From NCBI GenBank assembly GCA_015698045.1, contig BLAL01000184.1:367592-431591 (forward strand): DNA of 64,000 bases, read 5' to 3'. The DNA is from Rhizophagus clarus (taxonomy: Eukaryota; Glomeromycota; Glomeromycetes; Glomerales; Glomeraceae). Positions within the stretch are counted from its first letter, which is position 1. Every line of letters starts with the position of its first letter. Below the pieces are notes generated by a model. The model was given only the letters and a program-made list of their open reading frames with translations, searched no databases and was not told the origin of the DNA. A program made the position numbers and the translations under genes. Below, one piece after another: positions 46,363 to 57,304 of the stretch.

Positions 46363-48822
46363 TAGGGCTCCGATCGGTTTCAGTAATTACCGAACTGTAC
46401 CGATCGGTTTTGGTATCGGAGCGGTTTCGGTTTTTACAGTTTACCGAACCGAAACTTTCGGTAAATTTACCGATCGGTTTCGGTAACTGCGGTTTCGGTA
46501 CCAGTTTTGCGATTTACCGAACCGAATTACCAAATCGATTTAACTAAATAATATAATAAAAAAAATGTTGTGAAACGTTTTTTATTAGTTATTTTGATAA
46601 AACAAACCGTTTCGCAGCGGTATTTTGTCACTTTAATTAAGAAACGTTGCGAATCGTTTTTATTCGTTAATCTAATAAAAAAATAACTATTCGCAACTTT
46701 TTTCTTGTCATTTTAACAAACAACGTTGCGAAACGTTAATTGGATAAAAAAAAAACGTTTTGCAACGTTTTTTTTTGTCACTTTAATAAAAACGTTGCGA
46801 AACGTTTTTATGAGTTAATTTTAATAAAAAAAAACGTTTTGCAACGTTTTTTTTTATCACTTTAATAAAAACGTTGCGCAACATTTTTATTAGCTAATTT
46901 TAATAAAAAAAAACGTTTCGCAACGTTTTTTTTGTTGCTTTAATTAAAAAACGTTGCGAAACGTTTTTTTTGTCTCTATAATAAAAACGTTGCGAAACGT
47001 TTTTATGAGCTAATTTTAATAAAAAAAACGTTTCGCAACGTTTTTTTTTGTCACTTTAATAAAAACGTTGCGAAATGTTTTTATGAGTTAATTTTAATAA
47101 AAAAAAACGTTTTGCAACGTTTTTTTTGTCACTCTAATAAAAACGTTGCGCAACGTTTTTATTAGCTAATTTTAATAAAAAAAAACATTTCGCAACGTTT
47201 TTTTTGTTGCTTTAATTAAAAAATGTTGCGAAACGTTTTTTAACAGTTAGTTTAATAAAAAAAAACGTTTCGCTATGTTTTTTTTTTTGTTGCTTTAGTT
47301 AAAAAATATTGCGAAACATTTTTTATCAGTTAATTTAATAAAAAAAACGTTTCGCTATGTTTTTTTTTGTCTATATAATAAAAACGTTGCGAAACGTTTT
47401 CATAAGCTAATTTTAATAAAAAAAACGTTTCGCAACGTTTTTTTTATCACTTTAATAAAAACGTTGCGAAACGTTTTTATGAGTTAATTTTAATAAAAAA
47501 AAACGTTTTGCAACGTTTTTTTTTGTTGCTTTAATTAAAAAACGTTGCGAAACGTTTTTTAACAGTTAGTTTAATAAAAAAAAATGTTTTGCTACATTTT
47601 TTTTTTGTTGCTTTAGTTAAAAAACGTTGCGAAATGTTTTTTATCAGTTAACTTAATAAAAAAAAATGTTTCGCTACGTTTTTTTTTGTCTCTATAATAA
47701 AAACGTTGTGAAACGTTTTTATGAACTAATTTTAATAAAAAAAAATGTTTTGCAACGTTTTTTTTTGTTGCTTTAATTAAAAAATGTTGCGAAACGTTTT
47801 TTAACAGTTAGTTTAATAAAAAAAAACGTTTCGCAACGTTTTTTTTGTTGCTTTAGTTAAAAAACGTTGCGAAACGTTTTTTATCAGTTAATTTAATAAA
47901 AAAACGTTTCGCTACGTTTTTTTTTTGTCTCTATAATAAAAACGTTGCGAAACGTTTTCATGAGCTAATTTTAATAAAAAAAATGTTTCGCAACATTTTT
48001 ATTATAGAGACAAAAAAAAACGTTGCGAAACGTTTTTTAACAGTTAGTTTAATAAAAAAAACGTTTTGCTACGTTTTTTAATTAAAGCAACAAAAAAAAA
48101 CGTTGCGAAACATTTTTTATCAGTTAACTTAATAAAAAAAACGTTTCGCTACGTTTTTTTTTGTCTTTATAATAAAAACGTTGCAAAATGTTTTTATGAA
48201 CTAATTTTAATAAAAAAAACGTTTCGCAACGTTTTTTTTGTTGCTTTAGTTAAAAAACGTTGCGAAACGTTTTTTATCAGTTAATTTAATAAAAAAAACG
48301 TTTCGCAACGTTTTTTTTTGTAGCTTTAATAGAAAACGTTGGGAAACGTTTTTGTTAGTTAATTTTAATAAAAAAAACGTTTCGCAACATTTTTTTTGTC
48401 ACTTTAATAAAAACGTTGCGAAACGTTTTTATGAGTTAATTTAATAAAAAAAAACGTTTTGCAACATTTTTTTTCATTTTAATTAAAAACGTTGCGAAAC
48501 GTTTTTTATTAGTTAATTTAATAAAAAAAAACGATTCGCAACTTTATTTTTTGACACTTTAAATAAAAAACGTTGCGAAACGTTTTTATAGATCATTTGA
48601 TTTGGTAAAAAAATACCAAAATAGTTTCGCGATGTTTTTTTTACTAAAAATGGTTTTTAATATCGGTAAATCGGTTCGGTTTTCGGTAATTATCGATCAG
48701 TTTCGATAATCATCAATACCGATACCGGTCGGTTTCGGTAATCATCAATACCGATACCAATCAATTTGGTTCGGTATCGGTTTTTGTAAAAACCGAACTG
48801 AACCGAACCGATCGGAGCCCTA
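46363..48822. mobile_element. Complete hAT-like element filled with hairpin units
   Basis: The ends are perfect inverted repeats, TAGGGCTCCGATCGGTT, followed by further CGGT-rich inverted sequence. A perfect 8-bp duplication, CTAACAAT, lies at 46355-46362 and 48823-48830. Both the TAGGG terminus and the 8-bp duplication indicate the hAT superfamily. The 2.46-kb element has no open frame. From about 46555 to 48600 it consists of dozens of alternating AAAACGTTGCGAAACGTTTT-like words, each able to form a hairpin, separated by TTAATAAA or GTCACTTTAAT spacers. Confidence 0.88.
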
Positions 48823-49534
48823 CTAACAATACTATCTACGTTTTCTTTATTTCTTTTTACTTGTACTTTAATACTAACGATAATATCCATGTTTCTTTTA
48901 CTTCTTTTACTGTTTCTTTAACTCTTTTTACCTTAATACTAATAATACTAATAATATTTCTTTTATCTTTATATCTAATACCAATGTTACTATAGCTGTT
49001 TCTCTTCTTTTTACATCTAATTGTATCGTTACTCTTTCTTTTTTTACTTTTATATATTCTGTATATAGTAATAAATACTTGTAATTTTTTATAATTTAAT
49101 TCATATTATATCTAATAAAATATACATTGTATAAACTTATAGTACAAAAATGAATTTTGAAACATTACAAAATATTTATGTAAAATTACGAATCATCAAA
49201 ATATTTTAAAAAGTTGCAAAATATTATGCAATAAAATTACATAATATTACGCAAAAAAATTACATAATATTACAAACCGTAAAATTACGAAACTTTACAT
49301 ATCATAATATTTTGAAATATTTTAAAAAATTACAAAATATTACGCTTAAGCAAACTTGCGACAGGTCTGAAAATTTACAAAATATTATGATGCGTAATCT
49401 TGCGCAACTTTTCGCACTATAAAATTTCCTGATGTAATAGCATAGCAAATGCTTGGAAATTAAAGAACAGAGAAATCAAAAATAACTTTTGTTCATATGT
49501 CCAAATGGCAAAAAGTATACATAAAACTAAAATT

Positions 49535-49930
49535 GATTAATTTCAACCTTCAAAATGGTCAAAATGGTCAAAATGATTTTGACCTGGGCCTCTTCAAAAG
49601 TCAAAATGGCTGAAATTATATCATAGTCATGTGATTTTTATAGTAAACAATAATATTAAAATTCAAAGTTAACAATCTCCACATCTAGTAATCCAATTTT
49701 TATGATCTTGATACGGTTGGATTCAGCTCATCGAGAGGATTCCAATGATTTATATTACATATTTGTACATCAATATTGACAGAGTTATTCACATTTAAAA
49801 TTTGGTATTAAATTATAATTATAAAAATCATATGATTATAATGTAATTTTGACTATTTTGACTTTAATTTTGACTTTTGACCTTCCTAAGTCAAAATATT
49901 TTGACTTTTGGATTTTAATTTTGACTTCAT
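49535..49930. repeat. Foldback repeat rich in GTCAAAAT
   Basis: The left arm has repeated TCAAAATGG and AAAGTCAAAATGG words, and the right arm has AATTTTGACTATTTTGACTT and TTGACTTTTGACC. The arms are roughly complementary and the middle is unrelated AT-rich DNA. It replaces the expected continuation of the LINE ORF1. Confidence 0.55.
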
Positions 49931-50134
49931 GTATATAGGCTTGGCTAGTGTTCTGAATGGATCAGGTCAATTCAGGTGACTCATCAAGTTGACCTGACCT
50001 TAGGTCAGGTCATAGTTTGACTGACCTGATTGACCTGCTTAACCCAAAGTTAAAAAAACATTTTTTAATGTTTTTTTTTAATTTAAACACTTAAAGCTTA
50101 AAAGAAAACGTTTTTTTAATATAAACGCTTAACT

Positions 50135-50383
50135 AAGGCTCTGAATTGCAGTTTTCAGTTCTGTTTTCAGTTCCAAAAAAATTGAACCAAACTGGACTGA
50201 ACAAAACACTTCAAAATAAAGTGTTTTTGGTAAGTGGTTTTAACTGAAAATGTTTTCGATTAAAGTTCTATCTGAAAATATGTTTCAGTAAAGATTTTAA
50301 ATTGAAAAACACTTTCAGTAAAATCTTATGATCGAATTTGATTGAAACCGAAATGGAACTGAACTGAACCATTTGGATCTCTA
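50135..50383. mobile_element. hAT-like MITE of 249 bp
   Basis: The ends are TAAGGCTCTGAATTGCAG and, on the minus strand, TAGAGATCCAAATGGTTCAG, an imperfect inverted repeat. The 8-bp word CGCTTAAC lies on both sides (50127-50134 and 50384-50391). Because CGCTTAA is part of the surrounding tandem unit, the duplication is slightly less decisive than usual. Confidence 0.65.
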
Positions 50384-50802
50384 CGCTTAACGCTTAAAAG
50401 AAAACATTTTTTTAATATAAATACTTAATGCTTAAAAGAAAGCATTTTTTTTAAATTTAAATACTTAACGCTTAAAAGAAAGCATTTTTTTTAAATTTAA
50501 ATACTTAACGCTTAAAAAAACGCTTAAATAAACACATTTTAACATTTTTTTAAAAATTAAACTGCATTTTTTTAAAAAATTAAAGCTTTTAAAAAATGCA
50601 TTTTTTGGCATTTTTTTTAAAAAAATTTTAACCATTTAAAAAGCCATTTAGCATTTTTTTTTTAAATTAATGCCTAAAAATGCATTTTGGCATTTTTTTT
50701 AAAAAAAATTAAACGCTTAATTAAATGCTTAAAAAAAAGCATTTTTTTTAAATTTAACGATTGAGAAAAGAGCTTTTTTTTAATTTAAACGCTTGAGAAA
50801 AA

Positions 50803-51283
50803 TAGAGTTTTCCTTGAATGAATAAAATCCTAGGATTTACCTGGGTTATTCTATTATTCAGATTATCTGTTATCCTATTTTTACCAGATATTCAGATTTA
50901 GAATTTTTGAAATGAATAATCCTATGAATAATCTGGATTATCCTAGATTAAAATATATTATTGTACAGTAAGTCAGACTCCAGCTGTACTGATAATCTAT
51001 AATGTTCAAACCCACAAACAATCAAATGAAACCTTAGATAACATTTTGTTAAATAAAAATAAAAAAAGAATGCTATTTTAAATCAAGTATTATCTTTGAA
51101 AAGAGGAGTCTGAATTCTGAACCTGGTATTTTGGACCTAAAAAAAAAAAATGAAAATTAGCTAATGCTCATTAAAATAATAAAAAAAAAATAATTGCGAA
51201 ACTTACTTTCAAGTTTAAGGTCCATTTGCCACCCAGATTTTAAAGGAGAAGAAAAGTCAGAAATTAATAAAAATATGAAGCAA

Positions 51284-51329
<46 letters not shown>

Positions 51330-51597
51330 GACAAAAAAATAAACTTACCAATTCTGAAAATTGCCACTGAAACTAAATAAATTTTAAAAAAAACTACCCA
51401 AAAGGTTTCATTACATGACAAAATATTTTGGGTTTAAGGAATTCTTTAGAATCATCTCATTATCCTAGAATAATCCAGATTATCCTAGATTAATTATCTG
51501 GATTACCCATTATCCTATTTGACTGAATATCCAGATCTTAAAATTTTCAAATGAGTTATCCTCAATTATTCATAGGATAATCTGATGAAAAGCTCTA
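50803..51597. mobile_element. hAT-like non-autonomous element of 795 bp
   Basis: The ends are TAGAGTTTTCCTTGAATG and, on the minus strand, TAGAGCTTTTCATCAGAT. A perfect 8-bp duplication, GAGAAAAA, lies at 50795-50802 and 51598-51605. Subterminal blocks share inverted TTATCCTAGATTA/ATAATCTGGATTATCC words. The inside carries an AAT microsatellite (51283-51329) and no gene. Confidence 0.72.
51283..51329 (+). repeat. AAT microsatellite
   Basis: About fifteen AAT triplets run without interruption. On the opposite strand they produce a poly-leucine frame that is a shadow, not a gene. Confidence 0.9.
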
Positions 51598-52260
51598 GAG
51601 AAAAAAACGTATTTTTTTAATTATAAACGCTTAAAAAAGTGTATTTTTTAATAAAGTGATTGAAAAAAACATTAATTCTATTTTTTTAATTAAACATCTA
51701 AAACAAGGTGATTTTTTTTAATTAAATGCCTAATTAAAGGCATTTTTTTAATTAAACGCCTAAAAAAGGCATTTTTTAATTAAACGCCTAAAAAAAGTTA
51801 ATTTTTTTTAATTAAACGCCTAAAAAAAGTTAATTTTTTTTAATTAAACGCCTAAAAAAAGTTAATTTTTTTTAATTAAACGCCTAAAAAAAGTTAATTT
51901 TTTTTAATTAAACGCCTAAAAAAAGTTAATTTTTTTAATTAAATGCCTAAAAAAGGTGATTTTTTTTAATTAAATGCCTAAAAAAGGTGATTTTTTTTAA
52001 TTAAATGCCTAAAAAAAAGTGATTTTTTTAATTAAATACCTAAAAAAAAGTGATTTTTTTAATTAAACGCTTAAAAAAAGGTGATTTTTTTAATTAAACG
52101 TCTAAAAAAAAGTAATTTTTTTAATTAAATGCCTAAAAAAGGTGATTTTTTTTAATTAAATGCCTAAAAAAAAGTGATTTTTTTAATTAAACGCCTAAAA
52201 AAAGGTGATTTTTTTAATTAAACGTCTAAAAAAAAGTAATTTTTTTTAATTAAAGGCTTA

Positions 52261-53162
52261 AATAGGACCCTGAACAATAGTAGGGCACAATGGGGGGTTC
52301 TGGGACAAGATTTCCATATAGGTATAATTAGTGTAAGCCTCTCCCGGCTTATTTCCCGATATATGAAATTTATGTAATCTTTTTGAGATCCAAATTCGTT
52401 TGCAACCTCAGGAAACATATCGAAATCTAATATCGAATTCAGACTTAAGATCAAACTGGGTTCAAATCCTGTTAACATACCCATCTTGCCCAAATTTTTA
52501 GTTTTCAAGTTAAAGGAGATCACCATCTTTGTTAACACGCTGGCCGATTTTTAATCTCAAATAATATAACAAAAAAAGTATGCTATATTGCTTGACTTTA
52601 AAAAAGGCCAAGAGCACCGAGGACCAAAGTGTCTGAGTGTACTCGCAGGCCGCAAATGCAAGCTCATTTTGCATATCAGATTTTATGTTATCCTAGAATT
52701 AATTCTAAAACTGATTTATAGTTGTAAACAAAGATCAAATTTTGGTATCACGACCAAAGGGAGGGTACCAAAATCTTGAATGATAAAAAGTAAATCAAAA
52801 GGGCCATTGAACCTATTCTAGTAAACCATTAATTTCTTGATATACAGGAAATCATCCTAGAGCCAATTCTTTACCAAAATACTGGAGACAAAAAGTTATA
52901 CGAAAAAAAAAGTCTCACCTCTGGGGTATCAAAATTTCTGGGTATACAAAGATTAAGGATACTAAAATTCTGGCGCAAGGTACCAAAATTTTAATAGCTT
53001 AGCTGACTTTCTGAAAAACCCTAAAGCGCAACCTTTGATAGTGTTTAGAGACATAAAACTTATAGGGTATATAATTAATTAATTAAAGAAAGAAATTTTA
53101 TAAGTATTATATAGTAGTTGCAATACTATAATTAAAGAAAGAAATTATATAAGCATTATATA
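52261..53162. other. Unassigned, less AT-rich stretch
   Basis: The minus strand is open from 52538 to about 52250 (about 96 codons, with LTGFEPSLILSL and IYREISRERLTL). I recognise no domain and the end runs into the tandem array, so it may be a gene fragment or chance. A near-repeat, TTAATTAAAGAAAGAAATT, occurs twice at about 53080-53160 just before the zinc-finger gene and may belong to its promoter region. Confidence 0.35.
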
Positions 53163-54127
53163 ATGGTTATTCATACTTGTGATAGATGTGGTAAAAACTT
53201 TCCCAAATTATGGAAACTTAGACGTCATCAAGAAAGACAATTTCAATGTCGTCAAAAAATTATACCTAAAGTTATTCAATCTTTACCTGCCCATTAGTTT
53301 CACCTATCATTCAATCACCCAAAAATCAAGAGGATGATCCTGAAGCTGGCCCTGGTCCAGCAACCCAAGCAAATAGAGAAGAGCAGGCAGGACCTAGCGA
53401 GATCACTCAAAGTAAGTTTATTGATTGGCATGCAAGAAAACCTAGAGAGCATCTGAAAACATGGGGTGCCAGATTGCGCCAAAGATGGTTTAAAGTTACT
53501 GGCGAAGAACTTGATTTGCCACTAAATTTAAAAGAATGTCAGCGTCTACATCATGATCTATTACAAGCTGATGATAAGGCTTTCAAGAAAGAACATGCAG
53601 AATACTTTGAAGGTATGAAGAAAATAGCTAGTATAGAAGATCACGCACCAGAAGGAGACATACATTTTAAAGAAGGTCCAGTTGGAAGAGATCTAGAAAG
53701 ACCACATCAAAACCGGTCTTTAATGAGCAAATGGGAAGCTAAAGTACCTAGAAGGTCAAACCCTGCATATGCTTTCAATAATATGGTAAAAGGAGGAAAG
53801 AACTATAATGAAATTCCATACATGCCTAAATTAATAGCTTCAGCTAGACAAGAAATGACAAGAGTGTTTCAAACAGAGTTTAGAAGGAAAGAACAAATCA
53901 AGTCAGCAATAGCTGTAAAATGTATATATTATAAACAAGAAAAAAATTTACCATTTATCATAATTAGTGAAAAATGGCATAGAAGAGAAATACGAGCTCT
54001 TCTCTCTGAGAACTACATAGATGAACATTTAACTAGTTCTAGTGGAAAAATAGATAAGAAAATAGAAGAATATTTAGAAAATGGCACAGGTCGAATGAAA
54101 AAAAATCGTCAAAAATCGGCAGTCTGA
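53163..54127 (+). pseudogene. Zinc-finger gene with a frameshift, cut by the CACTA-like element
   Basis: ATG 53163 opens MVIHTCDRCGKNFPKLWKLR, then RRHQERQFQC, a zinc finger with C-x2-C-x12-H-x6-C spacing of a type common at the N-terminus of Rhizophagus proteins. A stop follows at about 53296, but the +1 frame continues smoothly from about 53290 through a Pro/Glu-rich linker into an open stretch to 54127. One missing C in the CCC near 53288 would explain this. The C-terminal part is charged and helical (LREHLKTWG-like start, EFRRKEQIKSAIAVKC, SEKWHRREIRALLSENY) and I do not recognise it. Its last 14 codons or so lie inside the inverted-repeat end that begins at 54085, so the natural C-terminus has been replaced. 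Confidence 0.55.
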
Positions 54128-54850
54128 TTTTTAACCGATTTTTGGATATATTTGTCTGATTTGTGGCTTTTTAAAGCCGATTTTATGGCGCGAATTGTTT
54201 GTGATCGGAAATACGTTATTTATGAACAAAAAATCGGAATGCCGATTTTGGCAGATTTTGCGAAAATCGGCATTCCGATTTTAAAATAAACATGTCGATA
54301 GCTAAAAATAAGACTGCCGGTTTATAGCTATATTTGTCCTATTTATGGCATTTTGCTGCCGATTTTATGGCACGTATTGTTGGCAATCAGAAATTCTTTA
54401 TTTTTATCGACATAAATCAGAATACCGTTTTAAAATTATAATTGCCGATTCTCACAAAATCAGAACGCCGATTTTTAAATAATCATGCCAAATCTCCTAA
54501 AATCGGATTGCCAAGTTTAATTCAGTATAAACATTTCAAAAATAGTTTATGCCGATTTATATATCAGATCTTTCTATTATCGATTTTCTCATAATTCATA
54601 ATTACTATTATTGTCCGGTTTTTTAGCTCGGTATAAACATTTCAAAAATAGTTTATGCCGATTTATATATCAGATCTTTCTATTATCGATTTTCTCATAA
54701 TTCATAATTACTATTATTGTCCGGTTTTTTAGCTCGGTATAAACATTTCAAAAATAGTTTATGCCGATTTATATATCAGATCTTTCTATTATCGATTTTC
54801 TCATAATTCATAATTACTATTATTGTTCGGTTTTATTTTATTTTTCCATT
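54085..54850. repeat. Left subterminal repeats of the CACTA-like element
   Basis: ATCGG/CCGAT words occur every 15-30 bases, the pattern expected for multiple transposase binding sites. From 54525 three direct copies of a 106-bp unit (starts 54525, 54631, 54737) follow, each beginning GTATAAACATTTCAAAAATA. Confidence 0.75.
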
Positions 54851-55212
54851 TTCGATAATTGATTTATATTTAATATTTAATATGTATGATATATAATATG
54901 TATGCTATTATTTTATAATATATACTGCAATTTATGATATATTTATTATTATTATATTATTATATTGTCCATATTATTATTATTATATTACTATATTATT
55001 CTTATTATTATATTATTATTATGTATAGAATGTTTATATAAAATATATTAAAATCATATTTATCTCGTCATGTTACTTATAAATGGCTATAAAATAACCA
55101 AAAGAGATTGATAGGATAGAAACGATATTAGAGAGTTAATTTATAAACAACGGAATTTAAATCACTCAAAATACAAGCAGTTGATTTTAAATGATGAAAC
55201 AAATACCTAAAT

Positions 55213-57304
55213 TTATGTACGTCTTCTGATATCGACCAGTACTTCTAAGTAAAAGGGATCTTGATGCTCATCTACTTCTAAATTACCATTATTATCATCG
55301 TTTTGTTCTTCATTAGTTCCATCATTTTTATCAGCATTACCATTATTGCCATCATCGTTATTATCACCATTACCATTATTGTCATCATCGTTATTATCAT
55401 CATTACCATTATTATCATCATCGTTATTATCACCGTCGTTATCCTCATCATCATCATCATCATCAGATTCTGGTTCAATCCACCTTGATGATATCCACCA
55501 ATTAGCCATGTCTTGTGTTGGTCTGCTTTTTTTATCGATATCGTCTAGACGGTAACGTTTGTGACTTAACCCGATTCTGATGCTTACTTCGATCTCGTCT
55601 GCTCGAAATAAGATTCTTTTAACCTAATGATAAATTTATAACTTATTAGCATAAACGCCTATGTTTTAAACTTTCGCAACTTTACGTACTCTAGAAGACC
55701 TCCACTCCTTATTGTGAATCTTAATTACAGAATTTGTACTTATCAACCTTCCTGATCTTATGTTATCGTTACGCTCTTCATTTGCCAGAACTTCGTCTTC
55801 AGTAGACCATTCATCCGAATGGACTTCTGCAGTATTTACTGCCTTTTCGCAATCTTTAATAAATACTTCCCTAGTCATATTTTCAGGATGACAATCATCT
55901 AGAATGCTGTCTTGCGTGAAGATCATGTGTTGGAGACCTTTGCGTCTTCTTGTCATTTTCTATTAAAGAGTAAATTAAAATAATTAATAGATTATATACA
56001 TTGTCATTTTAAATAATGAATTTCACACCTGTTCTCTCCTTGACGTCATGTGTTGCCGTTTATTATGTTCATCTATCTTACCCTCCTTTTTTAATTTCCA
56101 AATCTCCCACCATGATTTGTGTAGCTGTTTTATTACTTTTAAAAGTTCTGTATCGTATACCTCTAATGAAGGAGGCATCGCTGCTTTGACGGCTGGTAGA
56201 AGCTTCTTATTTATCGACTTTTTTTGTTTACTAAATGTCTTTGACGTGTCGAAAAGAATCGATGAATCGAGGTTGTTTATAATATGGATTACCTCATCCT
56301 ATTTAATATAACACTCATTTTTTAACGATCAATACAAAAGAGAAATATTTAATAAAATAAAGATATATTTACATGAACGGTTTTTTTGAAATTTTTATCA
56401 GTTATTGGAGGAAGGGCACGCCGATTCTATCTGGATAGAACTGGGGATAGGCTTCTATTTCTTGGTCCTTCACTCGTTCTTTCTTCCGTTAGCACTTCCA
56501 CACGTTTAGTAAGATTTGAAATCATGCTTCTTAATTCGCTGACTTCTCTGTTGTTAGCACCTATTATAAATCAGTATTTAATATAAATCATTTAGTATAA
56601 AAAATTTTACGTGCAAGTAAGTAAAGAAACGTGAAAGAAATACTACCGCTCGCTGGAGGTGAAAAAGAAGGAATTGTTAAAGATAGATCGGTTAAAGATC
56701 CTATAACAATAACGTTAAATTGGTATAGTATAAGTAAAATGAAATTTAATTAGCACTAATATAAAACAATATTACTTTTTGTAATTGATCTCCCTCTAGA
56801 GACATTTTGATAATTTCGATTATGTTGAGATTGAGAGCGTGATTGATGTCGATGAGGGGAATGAGAGCGAGATCGAGATCGACGTTGATGGGAACGAGAA
56901 TGATGGGAACGATGAGGGGAGCGAGATCGACGTTGATGAGAACGAGAATGATGGGAACGATGAGGGGAGCGAGAGCGATGGGAACGCGATCGTTGGGAAC
57001 GATGAGGGGAGCGAGAGCAATGGGAACGCGATCGTTGGGAACGATGAGGGGAGCGAGAGCGATGGGAACGTGATCGTTGGGATTCGGAATGATAATAACG
57101 AGATTTGGATCGAGATGGGCGAGATCGAGGTTGACGAGTCGTTGAGCAAGATTTTGAGCGACTACGAGATCGATTAATATGAGTTTGATGCCGAGATTGA
57201 CGAGATTGGGAATGGGAACTAGATTCATTTCGTTGAGATCTAATATGAGGATGAGAGCCATCACGAGAAATAGGAATTAAATTTAAAGGTTTAAATTTTC
57301 TCAT
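55213..57304 (-). CDS. RS-rich protein of the CACTA-like element, with one internal stop
   Basis: Six exons join in frame: 57304-56776, 56700-56647, 56560-56373, 56298-56029, 55959-55690 and 55623-55213, all GT-AG, giving 574 codons. Residues about 20-165 are Arg/Ser repeats (SPHRSQRSRS-like), as in SR splicing factors, with nuclear and RNA- or protein-binding character. The middle is helical and charged (VIKQLHKSWWEIWKLKKEGK). The C-terminus is an Asp/Asn-rich acidic run followed by LEVDEHQDPFYLEV. Codon 239 is TAG (56427-56429) with good coding sequence on both sides, so this copy is probably damaged, or the stop is skipped by splicing. A possible upstream exon, 57377-57402, has a perfect GTAAGT donor. 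It may be the counterpart of TnpA-type accessory proteins; that is inference. Confidence 0.65.

Larger units (their letters stand above)
43309..49434. mobile_element. 6.1-kb TIR element inserted in the LINE ORF1 zinc-knuckle region
   Basis: Both ends read CATCAGGAAATTTTATA inward, and about 34 of the first 41 bases match. TA flanks both sides (43307-43308 and 49435-49436), suggesting a TA target duplication. Removing the element and one TA fuses TCT-GGC-CA to T-AAT-AGC and keeps the ORF1 frame open, which strongly supports the borders. Inside lie a 51-bp tandem array, scraps of a SANT/Myb-like gene, a foldback repeat, a 215-bp tandem repeat and a complete hAT-like element. No transposase gene is intact. 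Confidence 0.75.
39664..49600 (+). pseudogene. LINE-type ORF1 (RRM and zinc knuckle), decayed and split
   Basis: Fragments on one strand give an Asn-rich N-terminus (ATG at 39664) and then a long open part, 40208-40619, with IIQVFDIPLYLTKNVIRNTF. Next come LEEIEKINTSSNDQYQ and YYKWSYMIGIYSVKVLPLHL (42793-43075), after that RDIAKQKIFKFTRGQI and the zinc knuckle CNKCGSLDH (43120-43300). A tail, IANAWKLKNREIKNN, begins at 49437. The first parts resemble the RRM-like ORF1 protein of LINE elements that I recall from Rhizophagus. Stops where glutamine codons are expected (TAA for CAA) suggest C-to-T decay. Two TIR elements interrupt it, 40622-42789 and 43309-49434. No reverse transcriptase part follows. 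Confidence 0.6.
50040..52260. repeat. Tandem array of about 31-bp units, split by two insertions
   Basis: Units contain TTTTTTAATTAAACGCCTAA and AAAAAGTGAT with variants CGCTTAA or TGCCTAA. About 21 clear copies lie at 51600-52255, and more diverged ones at 50050-50130 and 50385-50800. The hAT-like elements 50135-50383 and 50803-51597 interrupt it. Each interruption duplicates 8 bp of the array. Confidence 0.8.

Noticed and set aside
45901..46365. Hydrophobic 154-codon frame spanning the 210-bp tandem repeat
   Set aside because: The repeat keeps the frame open by chance of unit length, and the composition simply reflects T-rich DNA. No conserved domain is seen.
55278..55555. Met/Ile-rich and Ser/Leu-rich frames near 55.4 kb
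   Set aside because: They are shadow frames of the Asp/Asn-rich tail encoded by GAT/AAT repeats on the minus strand.
56820..57177. Several overlapping frames opposite the RS-rich exon (Gly/Asp-rich and Ser/Leu-rich)
   Set aside because: They are complements of the Arg/Ser repeat. The minus-strand frame fits the multi-exon model and the others do not.
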